Source of the DNA: Emergencia timonensis
GTDB lineage: Bacteria; Bacillota; Clostridia; Peptostreptococcales; Anaerovoracaceae
NCBI RefSeq assembly: GCF_900086585.1
Contig: NZ_FLKM01000009.1
Location: 1,364,001-1,428,000, forward strand
Direction: 5' to 3'
Length of the DNA stretch: 64,000 nt
The notes beneath the pieces are model-generated. The model saw only the letters and a list, made by a program, of their open reading frames with translations. It did no database searches and was not told where the DNA came from. This document shows, piece by piece, positions 8,437 through 16,201 of this stretch; positions within the stretch are counted from its first letter, which is position 1; the number at the start of each line of letters is the position of its first letter. The translations under genes and the position numbers were made by a program.

Positions 8437-9057
8437 TTATTCTTCTGTATCTACCAACGACGCCAGATATCGGGAAAGAGCAGTTACTTGAGCCTGGGCT
8501 GTCCGTTCCAGCTCTTCAGAGAAAAAGAACGGGAGTGAGCGAGCAGCCGAATTGTAGATTAGTACCACCGAGAGAATCAGGTTGCCCAGCTCTTTTGGAG
8601 TGCATTTTTCCTGTGATATGTGCCAGAGAGAGAGTACTTGTTCATAGAGCCGCACCTGTCCTTGCTGATAGGTAGCGAACTTCTCCGGGCCTAAATGCTT
8701 ATATACCCACATCTCCTCCTCCTGGGTCATGACAAAGAGATGGTGTTGGCGGCTGTGCGTGACCCGATAAAGAAGCCTCTCGATTTTTTCCTCCGGCGTT
8801 ATGTCCTGCCTTGCCGCATCCTCCCGAACCACCTGAAGCAAAAGTGGTACTTCATAATTGATAATGTGGATCACCAACTCGGCCAGGGAAGTGTAATAAT
8901 TGTTGTAGAAAAATGGTTTGGAGATGCCCACAGCTTGGAGAATATCTTGTAGTTTTGTATTTTTTAAGCCTCGCTGGGAGAGCATTTCCAATCCCACCGC
9001 CAGCAGATCCTGTCCGACCCGTTCACGATCCTGCTTGGAATAACCTTTCTTTGACAT
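8437..9057 (-). CDS. TetR family transcriptional regulator
   Basis: The 206-residue protein has an N-terminal TetR helix-turn-helix (residues ~10-58: L-x-x-G-L-E-M-L-S-Q-R-G-L-K-N-T-K-L-Q-D-I-L-Q-A-V-G-I-S-K-P-F-F-Y ending in F-x-x-x) and an all-helical ligand domain. Such regulators repress neighbours and are released by small ligands. It has its own terminator and lies upstream, on the same strand, of the Imm17-type gene; the inverted repeat at 8320-8351 is the likely target. Base composition resembles its two partners rather than the flanking PucR genes. Ligand unknown. Confidence 0.88.
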   Translation of the reverse strand: MSKKGYSKQDRERVGQDLLAVGLEMLSQRGLKNTKLQDILQAVGISKPFFYNNYYTSLAELVIHIINYEVPLLLQVVREDAARQDITPEEKIERLLYRVTHSRQHHLFVMTQEEEMWVYKHLGPEKFATYQQGQVRLYEQVLSLWHISQEKCTPKELGNLILSVVLIYNSAARSLPFFFSEELERTAQAQVTALSRYLASLVDTEE

Positions 9058-9199
9058 GTCCTCACCGCCTTTATTATTGATCTATCAAACAGTTTACCAC
9101 AGCGACGTAAAAATGTCATGTGCTCTTTTGGGGGATAATTGACTCCCGCTGTATGACCTTCCTTTTGAAACGAAATTATTCCCTGAAATATAATTTAAA

Positions 9200-9340
9200 G
9201 CCAGCCGTTGTCATTGTGCACTTTGTACAATGAAATCATAAAATGATGTACAAAAAGTTGCAGAGAATCTGTGAAAATTCTTGTGAATAGTGCGAATTGA
9301 CGATTGAAAGTTGATGAACTATTCTGTTAATAAGTACTAA
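9200..9340 (+). repeat. Duplicated racemase upstream region, copy 1
   Basis: This stretch is clearly related to 10794-10925 upstream of the intact racemase gene: shared blocks include ACAATGAAA, TGTGAAAAT and ATAGTGCGAATTGACG, and both carry the same promoter. It also contains an inverted repeat TTTGTAC (9222-9228)/GTACAAA (9248-9254), a possible regulator site, which is less perfect in copy 2. Confidence 0.85.
9297..9325 (+). promoter_or_regulatory. Promoter driving racemase relic and PucR copy 2
   Basis: TTGACG (9297-9302), 17-bp spacer, TATTCT (9320-9325). The same hexamers and spacing occur at 10887-10915, so selection has probably kept both. Copy 1 now transcribes the racemase relic and then the second pucR gene. 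Confidence 0.75.
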
Positions 9341-9450
9341 CTGTTACCGTAGAGGCTCATATAATGGGCAAACCATTCAGATGTGCGACCGGCGGCGCTC
9401 CCCAGCTTGAAAGAAAAACAAATGGAAAAAGGGAGTCCTTCCGTGAGCAT
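9341..9450 (+). pseudogene. 5' relic of a proline racemase family gene
   Basis: Bases 9341-9450 align with 11004-11118 inside the intact racemase gene (for example GGCGGCGCTCCCCAGCTTG and the following GAAAAA and CTTCCG-GAGCAT blocks). The start codon region is missing, small indels break the frame and the remainder of the gene is gone. The relic runs directly into the ribosome binding site of PucR copy 2. It marks a second, decayed racemase copy left from a tandem duplication. Confidence 0.88.
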
Positions 9451-9474
9451 GAGGTCTGATTGAGGGAGAGCGCA

Positions 9475-10698
9475 ATGGTTACATGCAGACAGCTTATGGA
9501 ACTTGATATATTCCATAACGTAAAACTGAAAGCGGGCAGAAAAGGTCTTGACCGAGCCGTGTCCTGGGTATATGCAAAACACACGAAGACCATTACAGAA
9601 TGGGTTCACGGCAGAGAATTTATATTAGTATCAGGCTATGAATATGGCATAGACGAAGCAGAACTTCTGAAACTGATAGAAGAAGCCGCTCAAAACAATT
9701 TATCCGGTATTTTAGTTGAGGGCGGAATCAATTTTAAGGAAATGCCGGCCAGCGTCATCAAAAAGGCAGATGAAAAGGAACTCCCTTTGTTTTTTGTACG
9801 TGGGGTAATCAGTTTTTTAGATGTGACCCACGACGTATTGGCGCTTATCATGGAAAACAGATATTTAAAAATACAGAATGTATCCCTGCTGGATAAGCTG
9901 CTCAATGCAGCGTCACTGAGTCAGAAGGAGGTGGATAATCTGTTTTGCGGCACAGGGATATCGCCTGATTCCTATTTTATGCTGGCGGTATTTAATATCA
10001 ATACTCTCGATACGTTATCAAAGAGACAAACGACAGACCGGGCTGATGTGTTAATCGGCGTTGCAAGAATCTTGGAGAAACACATTTCCTCTCTATTTGA
10101 ACAAATGGGTAAGAGTACGATCTACAAGGTGAACTTAGATTCTGTAGATTATTTGCTCTATGCCGATACAGAAGAAGAACTGATGGAAGTTGCAGATGCC
10201 CTAAGCCAGATCAATGCAAATGTCAACGCTGAACATCATGACTACGATATTTATCTCTCTTTCAGCAGTATTCTATCTGAGAGCCGCAACGTATTAAATG
10301 GGTTAAATGAAGCATACTTTACTGGCAACCTGTTAAATAAGAAGATTTTTGCCGAGACCAGCAAGCATTTTTCTGATATCGGAAGCTATCAGATCTTGTT
10401 CTATACAGAAGACAAGGCAAAATTATTGGTTTTTAGAGATCGGTATCTAAAGAAACTGTATGAAGCGGATTTAGAAGGCACATCTCAGTTGATGGAAACC
10501 CTGCATACGTTTCTGCTGCAGGGCGGAAATATGATGCAGACGTCAAAGACATTATTCATACACCGCAATACATTACAATATCGTCTGGAAAGAATAGAGA
10601 CGATTACAGGCAGAAACATCAACGGATATCAGGCCAGAAGAGATTTTGTCAATGCTTTTCTAATTCACGACCTGTTCCCCTATCCTGAAGTATTATAA
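9475..10698 (+). CDS. PucR family transcriptional regulator, copy 2
   Basis: This 407-residue paralogue of the 5934-7148 regulator has the same domain order: N-terminal PucR sensing domain, middle region, C-terminal helix-turn-helix (S-K-T-L-F-I-H-R-N-T-L-Q-Y-R-L-E-R-I). Differences cluster in the middle region around residues 150-240, consistent with drift in ligand or partner contacts. ATG 9475 has GAGGGAG upstream. It lies directly before the racemase operon and is its most likely regulator. Its own transcription appears to start at the captured racemase promoter 9297-9325. The last residues (P-E-V-L) differ from copy 1, whose end was altered next to the inserted module. Confidence 0.9.
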   Translation: MVTCRQLMELDIFHNVKLKAGRKGLDRAVSWVYAKHTKTITEWVHGREFILVSGYEYGIDEAELLKLIEEAAQNNLSGILVEGGINFKEMPASVIKKADEKELPLFFVRGVISFLDVTHDVLALIMENRYLKIQNVSLLDKLLNAASLSQKEVDNLFCGTGISPDSYFMLAVFNINTLDTLSKRQTTDRADVLIGVARILEKHISSLFEQMGKSTIYKVNLDSVDYLLYADTEEELMEVADALSQINANVNAEHHDYDIYLSFSSILSESRNVLNGLNEAYFTGNLLNKKIFAETSKHFSDIGSYQILFYTEDKAKLLVFRDRYLKKLYEADLEGTSQLMETLHTFLLQGGNMMQTSKTLFIHRNTLQYRLERIETITGRNINGYQARRDFVNAFLIHDLFPYPEVL

Positions 10699-10722
10699 TG
10701 TAAATATGAATACAAGAAGTGA

Positions 10723-10776
10723 GAGGGCATCGCGCTAACGGATTTATAATCCACTGGTGCGGTGCTCTTTTTGCCT
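10723..10776 (+). terminator. Probable terminator after PucR copy 2
   Basis: GAGGGCATCGC pairs, with a two-base bulge, with GCGGTGCTC (10760-10768), followed by TTTTT. The long loop makes it weaker than other terminators here. Confidence 0.55.
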
Positions 10777-10793
10777 CTGATTTTTATCAATAA

Positions 10794-10925
10794 GGCCTTT
10801 ATGCTGTACATTATGCACAATGAAAACATAAAAAATCATACAAAGTGTTGTAGAGAAACTGTGAAAATCCTTGTGGATAGTGCGAATTGACGGTAAGGGT
10901 CTGATGGACTATTCTGTTAATTAAT
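10794..10925 (+). repeat. Duplicated racemase upstream region, copy 2
   Basis: This is the counterpart of 9200-9340, lying just before the intact racemase gene. It includes the block ATAGTGCGAATTGACG and the conserved promoter. Confidence 0.85.
10887..10915 (+). promoter_or_regulatory. Promoter of the racemase catabolic operon
   Basis: TTGACG (10887-10892), 17-bp spacer, TATTCT (10910-10915), about 70 bp before the racemase ATG. Conserved between both duplicated copies, with the conserved block immediately upstream a candidate PucR site. Confidence 0.75.
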
Positions 10926-10985
10926 AAATAAACAATCCATGGATCAATAAAAAATGTTATTGCTAAAATTATGGAGGGAATTTAA

Positions 10986-11990
10986 ATGAGATCAGAAAAA
11001 ACCCTATTTACCGTAGAATCCCATACTATGGGCGAACCACTCAGATGTGTGGTGGGCGGCGCTCCCCAGCTTGCAGGAAAAACCGTCATGGAAAAAAAGG
11101 AATACTTCCGCGAGCATTACGACTATTTGAGGCAGGCAATTATGCTTGAGCCAAGAGGCCATAAAGACATGTTTGGTTCTATTTTGACGCCACCGACTAT
11201 GCCGGAAGCAGATTACGGCGTGATTTTTATGCACGGGCAGGGTTATCATAACATGTGCGGTCACGGAACCATTGCGACATCGACCATTGCAATTGAAACG
11301 GGTCTGGTAGAGGTAAAGGAACCCGAAACCATTATTCGTCAGGAGGCTCCTGCCGGTCTGGTAACCATTAAGGCGAAGGTCAAGGACGGCAGAGCGGAAC
11401 AGATATCCTTTCAGAATGTACCGGCGTTCCTATATAAACAAGATGTTGTGATTAACGTACCGGGTTATGGGGAGATAAAGCTTGACATATCCTTCGGCGG
11501 CAGTTTCTTCGCAGTGGTGAATCAAGATCAGCTGGGAATGGAAATCTGCCCAGAAAACGGATCAAAATTTGTGGAAGCAGGGATGGCCATTATCAAAGCG
11601 GCCAATAAGCAGATTCAAGTAGTTCATCCGGAACTGCCGGACATCAATACCATCGATCTTTGTGAAATTTACGGACCGGCAAAGTCAGCAGATGCAGACA
11701 TGCAGAATATCACTATATTCGACTATCAAATCGACCGTTCTCCTTGTGGTACTGGCACCTGTGCAAAGCTGGCTACACTTTATGCGAAAGGAGAACTGGG
11801 CGTCAACCAGGACTTTGCTTATGAAAGCGTACTGAAGACAAAATTCACCGGCAGAATTATCGGAGAAACAACAGTCGGCGATTATCCCGCAATTATCCCG
11901 CAGATAACGGGCAGCGCTTATATCACAGGGTACAGTCAGTTTATGATCGACCCAGAAGATCCGGTAAAATACGGATTCGCATTAGGCTAG
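10986..11990 (+). CDS. Proline racemase family protein (two-cysteine type)
   Basis: The family racemises or epimerises proline and hydroxyprolines, or dehydrates 3-hydroxyproline when one Cys is replaced. Here both catalytic cysteines are present: M-C-G-H-G-T (C91) and D-R-S-P-C-G-T-G-T (C254), so a racemase/epimerase is expected rather than the dehydratase. The 334-residue length is standard and the protein is soluble. It is the first gene of a six-gene operon with an ornithine cyclodeaminase-like protein, a tautomerase, an IlvD-like dehydratase, a transporter and an aminotransferase. The substrate may not be proline itself. A relic copy lies at 9341-9450. Confidence 0.9.
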   Translation: MRSEKTLFTVESHTMGEPLRCVVGGAPQLAGKTVMEKKEYFREHYDYLRQAIMLEPRGHKDMFGSILTPPTMPEADYGVIFMHGQGYHNMCGHGTIATSTIAIETGLVEVKEPETIIRQEAPAGLVTIKAKVKDGRAEQISFQNVPAFLYKQDVVINVPGYGEIKLDISFGGSFFAVVNQDQLGMEICPENGSKFVEAGMAIIKAANKQIQVVHPELPDINTIDLCEIYGPAKSADADMQNITIFDYQIDRSPCGTGTCAKLATLYAKGELGVNQDFAYESVLKTKFTGRIIGETTVGDYPAIIPQITGSAYITGYSQFMIDPEDPVKYGFALG

Positions 11991-12006
11991 AGGAAGGAGG
12001 TCATTT

Positions 12007-12993
12007 ATGCAGCTTTTAAATAAAGCAGATATCGACAAAATATTTTCAATGAAAGAAGCGGTCGAGGCGGTAAAAGAAGCTTTTGCCCTTTATTCTCAAG
12101 GTAAGGCTGAAAATCCTCTGAGAACAAACATATACGCTAAAAAATACGAGGGGAATCTCTTATTTATGCCCACCTATGCAGAAGGTGCAGGCTATGCATC
12201 TTTAAAGATTATCAATATCTACCCAGAGAATATGATGAAAGGCATACCGACTAGTTTTGCCCAGGTTATCCTGATTGATGCAAAGTCGGGAGATATCATA
12301 GCTATGCTGGACGGCACCTACGTTACCCAACTTCGAACAGGAGCCGCCTCTGGCGTATGCTTCGATGTATTGGGTCGGAAAGATGCGAAAATCGGAGCCT
12401 TAATAGGAACTGGCGGTCAGGCTCAAACCCAGCTGGAAGCGATGCTTGCGGTTAGAGATCTGGACATCGTCAAAGTACATGACCTCTCCATCGAACGAAC
12501 AGAGGCCTTTGTAAAAATGATGAAAGAAAGACTTAACGGATATGGCACAGAGATTGTTGCGGCAGCTTCGGCCGACGAGGCTGTAGAGGAAGCAGATCTG
12601 CTGATTACTGTAACGCCGTCGAAAAAGCCGGTATTCGACGCATCCAAGTGTAAGGCGGGCCTTACTGTCAGCTGCGTAGGGGCTTATCAGCCTGATATGC
12701 AGGAGATGGATCCAAAGATTCTCACTTGTGCAGATAAGATTTTCTTTGATTCTAAAGATGCCGTATTAGAGGAGTCGGGCGATATTCTCATTCCTATGGC
12801 CGATGGAACAATCACGGAAAATGATTTCACTGGCGAGATTGGCCAGGTGATTTGCGGCGAGCTTACAGGGCGTGAACATGATGAGGAAATCATCGTCTTT
12901 GAAACAGTAGGAATTGGAATGCAGGATCTGGTTACAGCGAAAACAATTTATGAAAAAGCAATCGCTGCTGGAATTGGCACGGCGTGGAAATAG
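12007..12993 (+). CDS. Ornithine cyclodeaminase/mu-crystallin family protein
   Basis: This 328-residue NAD(P)-dependent family includes ornithine cyclodeaminase, alanine dehydrogenase, and delta1-pyrroline-2-carboxylate and ketimine reductases. The sequence shows the substrate-side lysine in A-S-L-K-I-I-N, the Q-L-R-T-G-A-A-S-G motif and the Rossmann loop G-A-L-I-G-T-G-G-Q-A-Q-T-Q (about 130-142). It starts 16 bp after the racemase with AAGGAGG. Next to a proline-racemase family enzyme, a cyclic imine reductase role (as in hydroxyproline breakdown) is plausible, but the rest of the operon does not match that known pathway, so the substrate is open. Confidence 0.85.
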   Translation: MQLLNKADIDKIFSMKEAVEAVKEAFALYSQGKAENPLRTNIYAKKYEGNLLFMPTYAEGAGYASLKIINIYPENMMKGIPTSFAQVILIDAKSGDIIAMLDGTYVTQLRTGAASGVCFDVLGRKDAKIGALIGTGGQAQTQLEAMLAVRDLDIVKVHDLSIERTEAFVKMMKERLNGYGTEIVAAASADEAVEEADLLITVTPSKKPVFDASKCKAGLTVSCVGAYQPDMQEMDPKILTCADKIFFDSKDAVLEESGDILIPMADGTITENDFTGEIGQVICGELTGREHDEEIIVFETVGIGMQDLVTAKTIYEKAIAAGIGTAWK

Positions 12994-13016
12994 ATAAAAC
13001 AGGAAAGGAGCTGTCT

Positions 13017-13235
13017 ATGCCCCATATCAGTTTATCCCTTTATCCGGGAAGAAGCAGAGCAGAAATTGAAATGATGTGCCGCAATTTACAGCAATGCTTA
13101 GTACAAACGGCTGGCTGGAAACCCGACGATATATCCGTATCGGTGGAAGGAATCAGCGCAGAAGCGTTTGCAGCCAAGGTAAAAAGCAAAATGCAGAACG
13201 AAACAATCGTTATTTCATCAGATTATATTAGATAG
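13017..13235 (+). CDS. 4-oxalocrotonate tautomerase family small protein
   Basis: The 72-residue protein begins M-P-H-I-S, so after removal of Met it exposes the N-terminal Pro that is the catalytic base of this superfamily. Length, the alternating start strand and the middle S-V-S-V-E-G-I segment fit PptA-like tautomerases. ATG 13017 is preceded by GGAAAGGAG; a start further upstream at 12984 would bury Pro1 and overlap the preceding gene. Probably interconverts keto/enol or imine/enamine forms of an intermediate made by the neighbouring dehydratase or reductase (inference). Confidence 0.8.
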   Translation: MPHISLSLYPGRSRAEIEMMCRNLQQCLVQTAGWKPDDISVSVEGISAEAFAAKVKSKMQNETIVISSDYIR

Positions 13236-13245
13236 GAGATTCAAA

Positions 13246-14913
13246 ATGGATACTACAAGAAGCTATTGGAACGGAAAAAAAGCAGTTCACAGACGTACGA
13301 TGATGAAAGGAGCAGGATATTGCGATTGTGATATTAGAAATAAACCTCACATCGGCGTAGCCAACACCTTTATGGAAGGTTCGCCGGGAACAGCGCACCT
13401 GCGCACTCTGACAGAGAAGATCAAGCAGGGAATCTGGGAAGCCGGTGGAATTCCTGTGGAGTTCGGTGTACCTGCGACTTGTGGAAACGTAGCAAACGGA
13501 GCCCCTGAGCTGAAGTACGAACAGGCGGCAAGAGATATCGTAGCGGCTTCCATCGAATTTGTAGCCAAAGTCCACAATTTTGACGGTCTGGTTACTGTTG
13601 CATCTTGTGACAATATCATCGCGGGATGTTATCTGGCAATGGCCAGATTGGATTTACCTGCACTGTGCGTGACAGGCGGTTCCATGACAGCCGGCCTTTA
13701 CAAAGGAGAAAAGATGGTACAGGCACAGCTTGACGTCGCTGCCCTCAGCGTCGATGATGAAGAGGTCCTGAGTGAAATGGAAGAGTGCGTCTGCCCGTCC
13801 TTTGGTGCATGTCCTTCCATGGGAACTGCAAATACCATGCAGATGACAGGAGAAATTCTGAACCTGGTATGGCCGGGAACAGGAACCATTCCATCTATTG
13901 ACAATCTGAAGCTGAGAAAGTGCAGAGAAGCCGGCAGAGCCATTGTAAAGATGACCATCGAAGATCGCAAGCCTTCTGTTCTCATGACCAGGGAGACCTT
14001 CATGAACGCTATCGCATTCGCCATGGCCACTGCCGCATCGACGAATATCGTATTACACCTGATTGCCATTGCCAACGAGCTGGGCATCAAAATCACTTTA
14101 GACGACTTTGACCACTATGCAGATAAGATTCCTTGCATTACCGGGGTAATTCCAAGCGGCCCTTATACCGTAGTTGATTTCCACTACGCTGGCGGTCCAT
14201 TGACAGTAATGAAGATGATCGAAAAGGAAATCTACACAGACGTGCCGACCATGGATGGACGTACATGGAAAGACCTTCTTGCAAATATAGAGGCTAAGAG
14301 CTCAGATATTATCAGAACTCTTGATAACCCGCTGTTCGACGAACCGGGACTGAAGATCCTGAAAGGCAACTTATCACCGACAGGCTCCATCGTTCGTCCG
14401 ACAGGGGTTCCTGCTGAGATGAAGCAGTTTTCGGGCAAGGCGAAAGTATTCAGCAGTGACATGGAATCCTGGGACGCCATTGAGCGCGGAGAAATCAAAC
14501 CGGGAGACGTAATCGTCATCCGTTATGAAGGCTGCGTAGGCGCTCCAGGTATGACCGAACTCATGTCATCTACGGATGCTCTTCTTGCAAAGGGCCTAGA
14601 CAAGAGCGTAGGACTCATTTCCGATGCCAGATTCTCGGGCTTCAACTACGGCGCTATCGTCGGACATGTGACACCGGAAGCTGCAAAAGGCGGCTTGATT
14701 GCACTGATTGAAGAGGGGGATATCATTACTGTGGATACGGTGAAAGGTACCATCAACCTGGAAGTTCCGGAAGAAATCATCGCAGAACGCAGAAAGAACT
14801 GGGTCTGCCCTGAACCAAAGGTGAAAACCGGCCTGCTGGCAATCTATGCAGAAAACTGCAGACCTGCTGATGAAGGCGGAGCCATGCAGCCTTGGGACAT
14901 TGATTTTAAATAG
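13246..14913 (+). CDS. IlvD/Edd family dehydratase (not the biosynthetic IlvD)
   Basis: The 555-residue protein is homologous to dihydroxy-acid dehydratase but distinct from the biosynthetic copy at 32565-34235. The three Fe-S cysteines are kept at C79 (A-T-C-G-N), C121 (S-C-D-N) and C189 (G-A-C-P-S-M-G-T-A-N), but surrounding motifs differ: A-T-C-G-N-V-A-N-G replaces G-V-C-D-G-I-A-M-G. Family members dehydrate vicinal diols such as sugar acids or dihydroxy acids, using an iron-sulfur cluster. In this operon it may dehydrate a hydroxylated amino or keto acid. It is 10 bp behind the tautomerase. Annotating it as ilvD would mislead, since a complete ilvD exists. Confidence 0.88.
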   Translation: MDTTRSYWNGKKAVHRRTMMKGAGYCDCDIRNKPHIGVANTFMEGSPGTAHLRTLTEKIKQGIWEAGGIPVEFGVPATCGNVANGAPELKYEQAARDIVAASIEFVAKVHNFDGLVTVASCDNIIAGCYLAMARLDLPALCVTGGSMTAGLYKGEKMVQAQLDVAALSVDDEEVLSEMEECVCPSFGACPSMGTANTMQMTGEILNLVWPGTGTIPSIDNLKLRKCREAGRAIVKMTIEDRKPSVLMTRETFMNAIAFAMATAASTNIVLHLIAIANELGIKITLDDFDHYADKIPCITGVIPSGPYTVVDFHYAGGPLTVMKMIEKEIYTDVPTMDGRTWKDLLANIEAKSSDIIRTLDNPLFDEPGLKILKGNLSPTGSIVRPTGVPAEMKQFSGKAKVFSSDMESWDAIERGEIKPGDVIVIRYEGCVGAPGMTELMSSTDALLAKGLDKSVGLISDARFSGFNYGAIVGHVTPEAAKGGLIALIEEGDIITVDTVKGTINLEVPEEIIAERRKNWVCPEPKVKTGLLAIYAENCRPADEGGAMQPWDIDFK

Positions 14914-14948
14914 ACGCCGCAGATATTTTGATAATTTTGGAGGAAATC

Positions 14949-16151
14949 ATGGAAAACAATACAGGCAGAATACCTGAAAAACGTGAAAAAGAGTTTGGAA
15001 TAGGAACGTTTATCTTCCTGATCATATTAATTGGAGCCATCGCTTATATGGCTTCGGTCATGGGCATTGGACCTATGTTTAAGACTTTGCTGAATACAGC
15101 GTACAGTGTTCTGATTGAAACCGTTCTTTACATCTGCGCCATCTGCGTCATCATGGGTGCTGTTTCTGCCCTGCTGACTGAATTCGGAGTTGTTGGCCTG
15201 GCCCAATGGCTGATTAACCCGATCATGAAACCGCTGTACAACATGCCAGGCGCAGCTTCCTTGGGTATCGTAACCACCTTCCTTTCGGATAATCCGGCAA
15301 TACTGGCGTTATCGCAGGATGCGAAGACTCGCAAGTACTTTAAGAAATATCAGACGCCTGCCCTGTGCAACCTAGGTACGGCCTTCGGTATGGGTATGAT
15401 TGTCTGCACTTTCATGCTGGGCCTTGGAACGGAGTTCCTCCCGGCAGTGGCCGCAGGACTTGGCGGATGCGTCATAGGAAGTATCATATCGACAAGATTG
15501 ATGCAGTTCTTTACCAAGAGACACTATGTGAAAGAAGGCGTCTGGGAAGAAATGCTGGAAATGGAGGAGTTTGATTCTCCTGCAGAACCTACGGAGAACA
15601 CATCAAAGTCCGAAGAAGTCAAGAAAAAAGGTCTCTTCAGCAGAGTAATGGACTGTCTTCTTGAAGGCGGCAAGCTGGGGTGGCAGATCTGCTTCGCAAC
15701 GACACCGGGCGTTATCTGTATCTGCACATTGGTCATGATTTTGACCTTTGGTCCGGGAACAGGAGAAGACGGCGTAGCTGCGTATACGGGCGCTGCATAT
15801 GAGGGAATTGAAGTTCTCCCTAAGCTGGGGGATCTGATTTCACCGGTCACGAAAGTATTATTCGGCTTCCAGGATGGAAGCAATATCGTAGTTCCCATCA
15901 CTTCACTGGGTGCTGTAGGCGCAGCCATCGGCATGATTCCGCAGATGGTTACAAGCGGCCTCGTGGGAGCAAATGAAATCGCAGTATTTACTGCAATGGG
16001 TATGTGCTGGTCAGGTTATCTGAGCACACACGTTTCTATGATGGACGCCCTGGGCAGAAGAGAGTTGATTCCATCCGCTTTGATTTCTCACACCATCGCC
16101 GGACTATGCGCAGGCGTTTCCGCTCACTACATATTCCTTCTCGTAGGCTAG
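14949..16151 (+). CDS. Gate-domain (nucleoside-recognition) membrane transporter, CD0519/CD1768-like
   Basis: This is a ~400-residue protein with about nine membrane helices in two blocks separated by a charged cytoplasmic loop (about residues 200-232). The repeated helix pattern with S-D-N-P-A-I-L-A and D-G-S-N-I-V-V-P-I-T-S-L-G looks like the Gate/nucleoside-recognition fold, and overall it resembles the clostridial CD0519/CD1768 membrane family. It is probably the operon's substrate importer. ATG 14949 has TTGGAGGA upstream; the longer frame from 14928 lacks a site. The substrate is unknown; family assignment is from memory. Confidence 0.7.
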   Translation: MENNTGRIPEKREKEFGIGTFIFLIILIGAIAYMASVMGIGPMFKTLLNTAYSVLIETVLYICAICVIMGAVSALLTEFGVVGLAQWLINPIMKPLYNMPGAASLGIVTTFLSDNPAILALSQDAKTRKYFKKYQTPALCNLGTAFGMGMIVCTFMLGLGTEFLPAVAAGLGGCVIGSIISTRLMQFFTKRHYVKEGVWEEMLEMEEFDSPAEPTENTSKSEEVKKKGLFSRVMDCLLEGGKLGWQICFATTPGVICICTLVMILTFGPGTGEDGVAAYTGAAYEGIEVLPKLGDLISPVTKVLFGFQDGSNIVVPITSLGAVGAAIGMIPQMVTSGLVGANEIAVFTAMGMCWSGYLSTHVSMMDALGRRELIPSALISHTIAGLCAGVSAHYIFLLVG

Positions 16152-16201
16152 TCATGAGAAGAGAACGCAACGAAAGACACGAACATTAACAGGAGGCAGA
16201 A

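Noticed and set aside
10986-11990. Trans-3-hydroxyproline dehydratase
   Set aside because: That subgroup has Ser or Thr in place of one catalytic Cys; here both cysteines (C91 and C254) are present, so a racemase/epimerase is the better reading.
12984-13016. Longer start for the tautomerase gene
   Set aside because: It would add eleven residues before the catalytic Pro1 and overlap the preceding gene; the ATG at 13017 has a good ribosome site.
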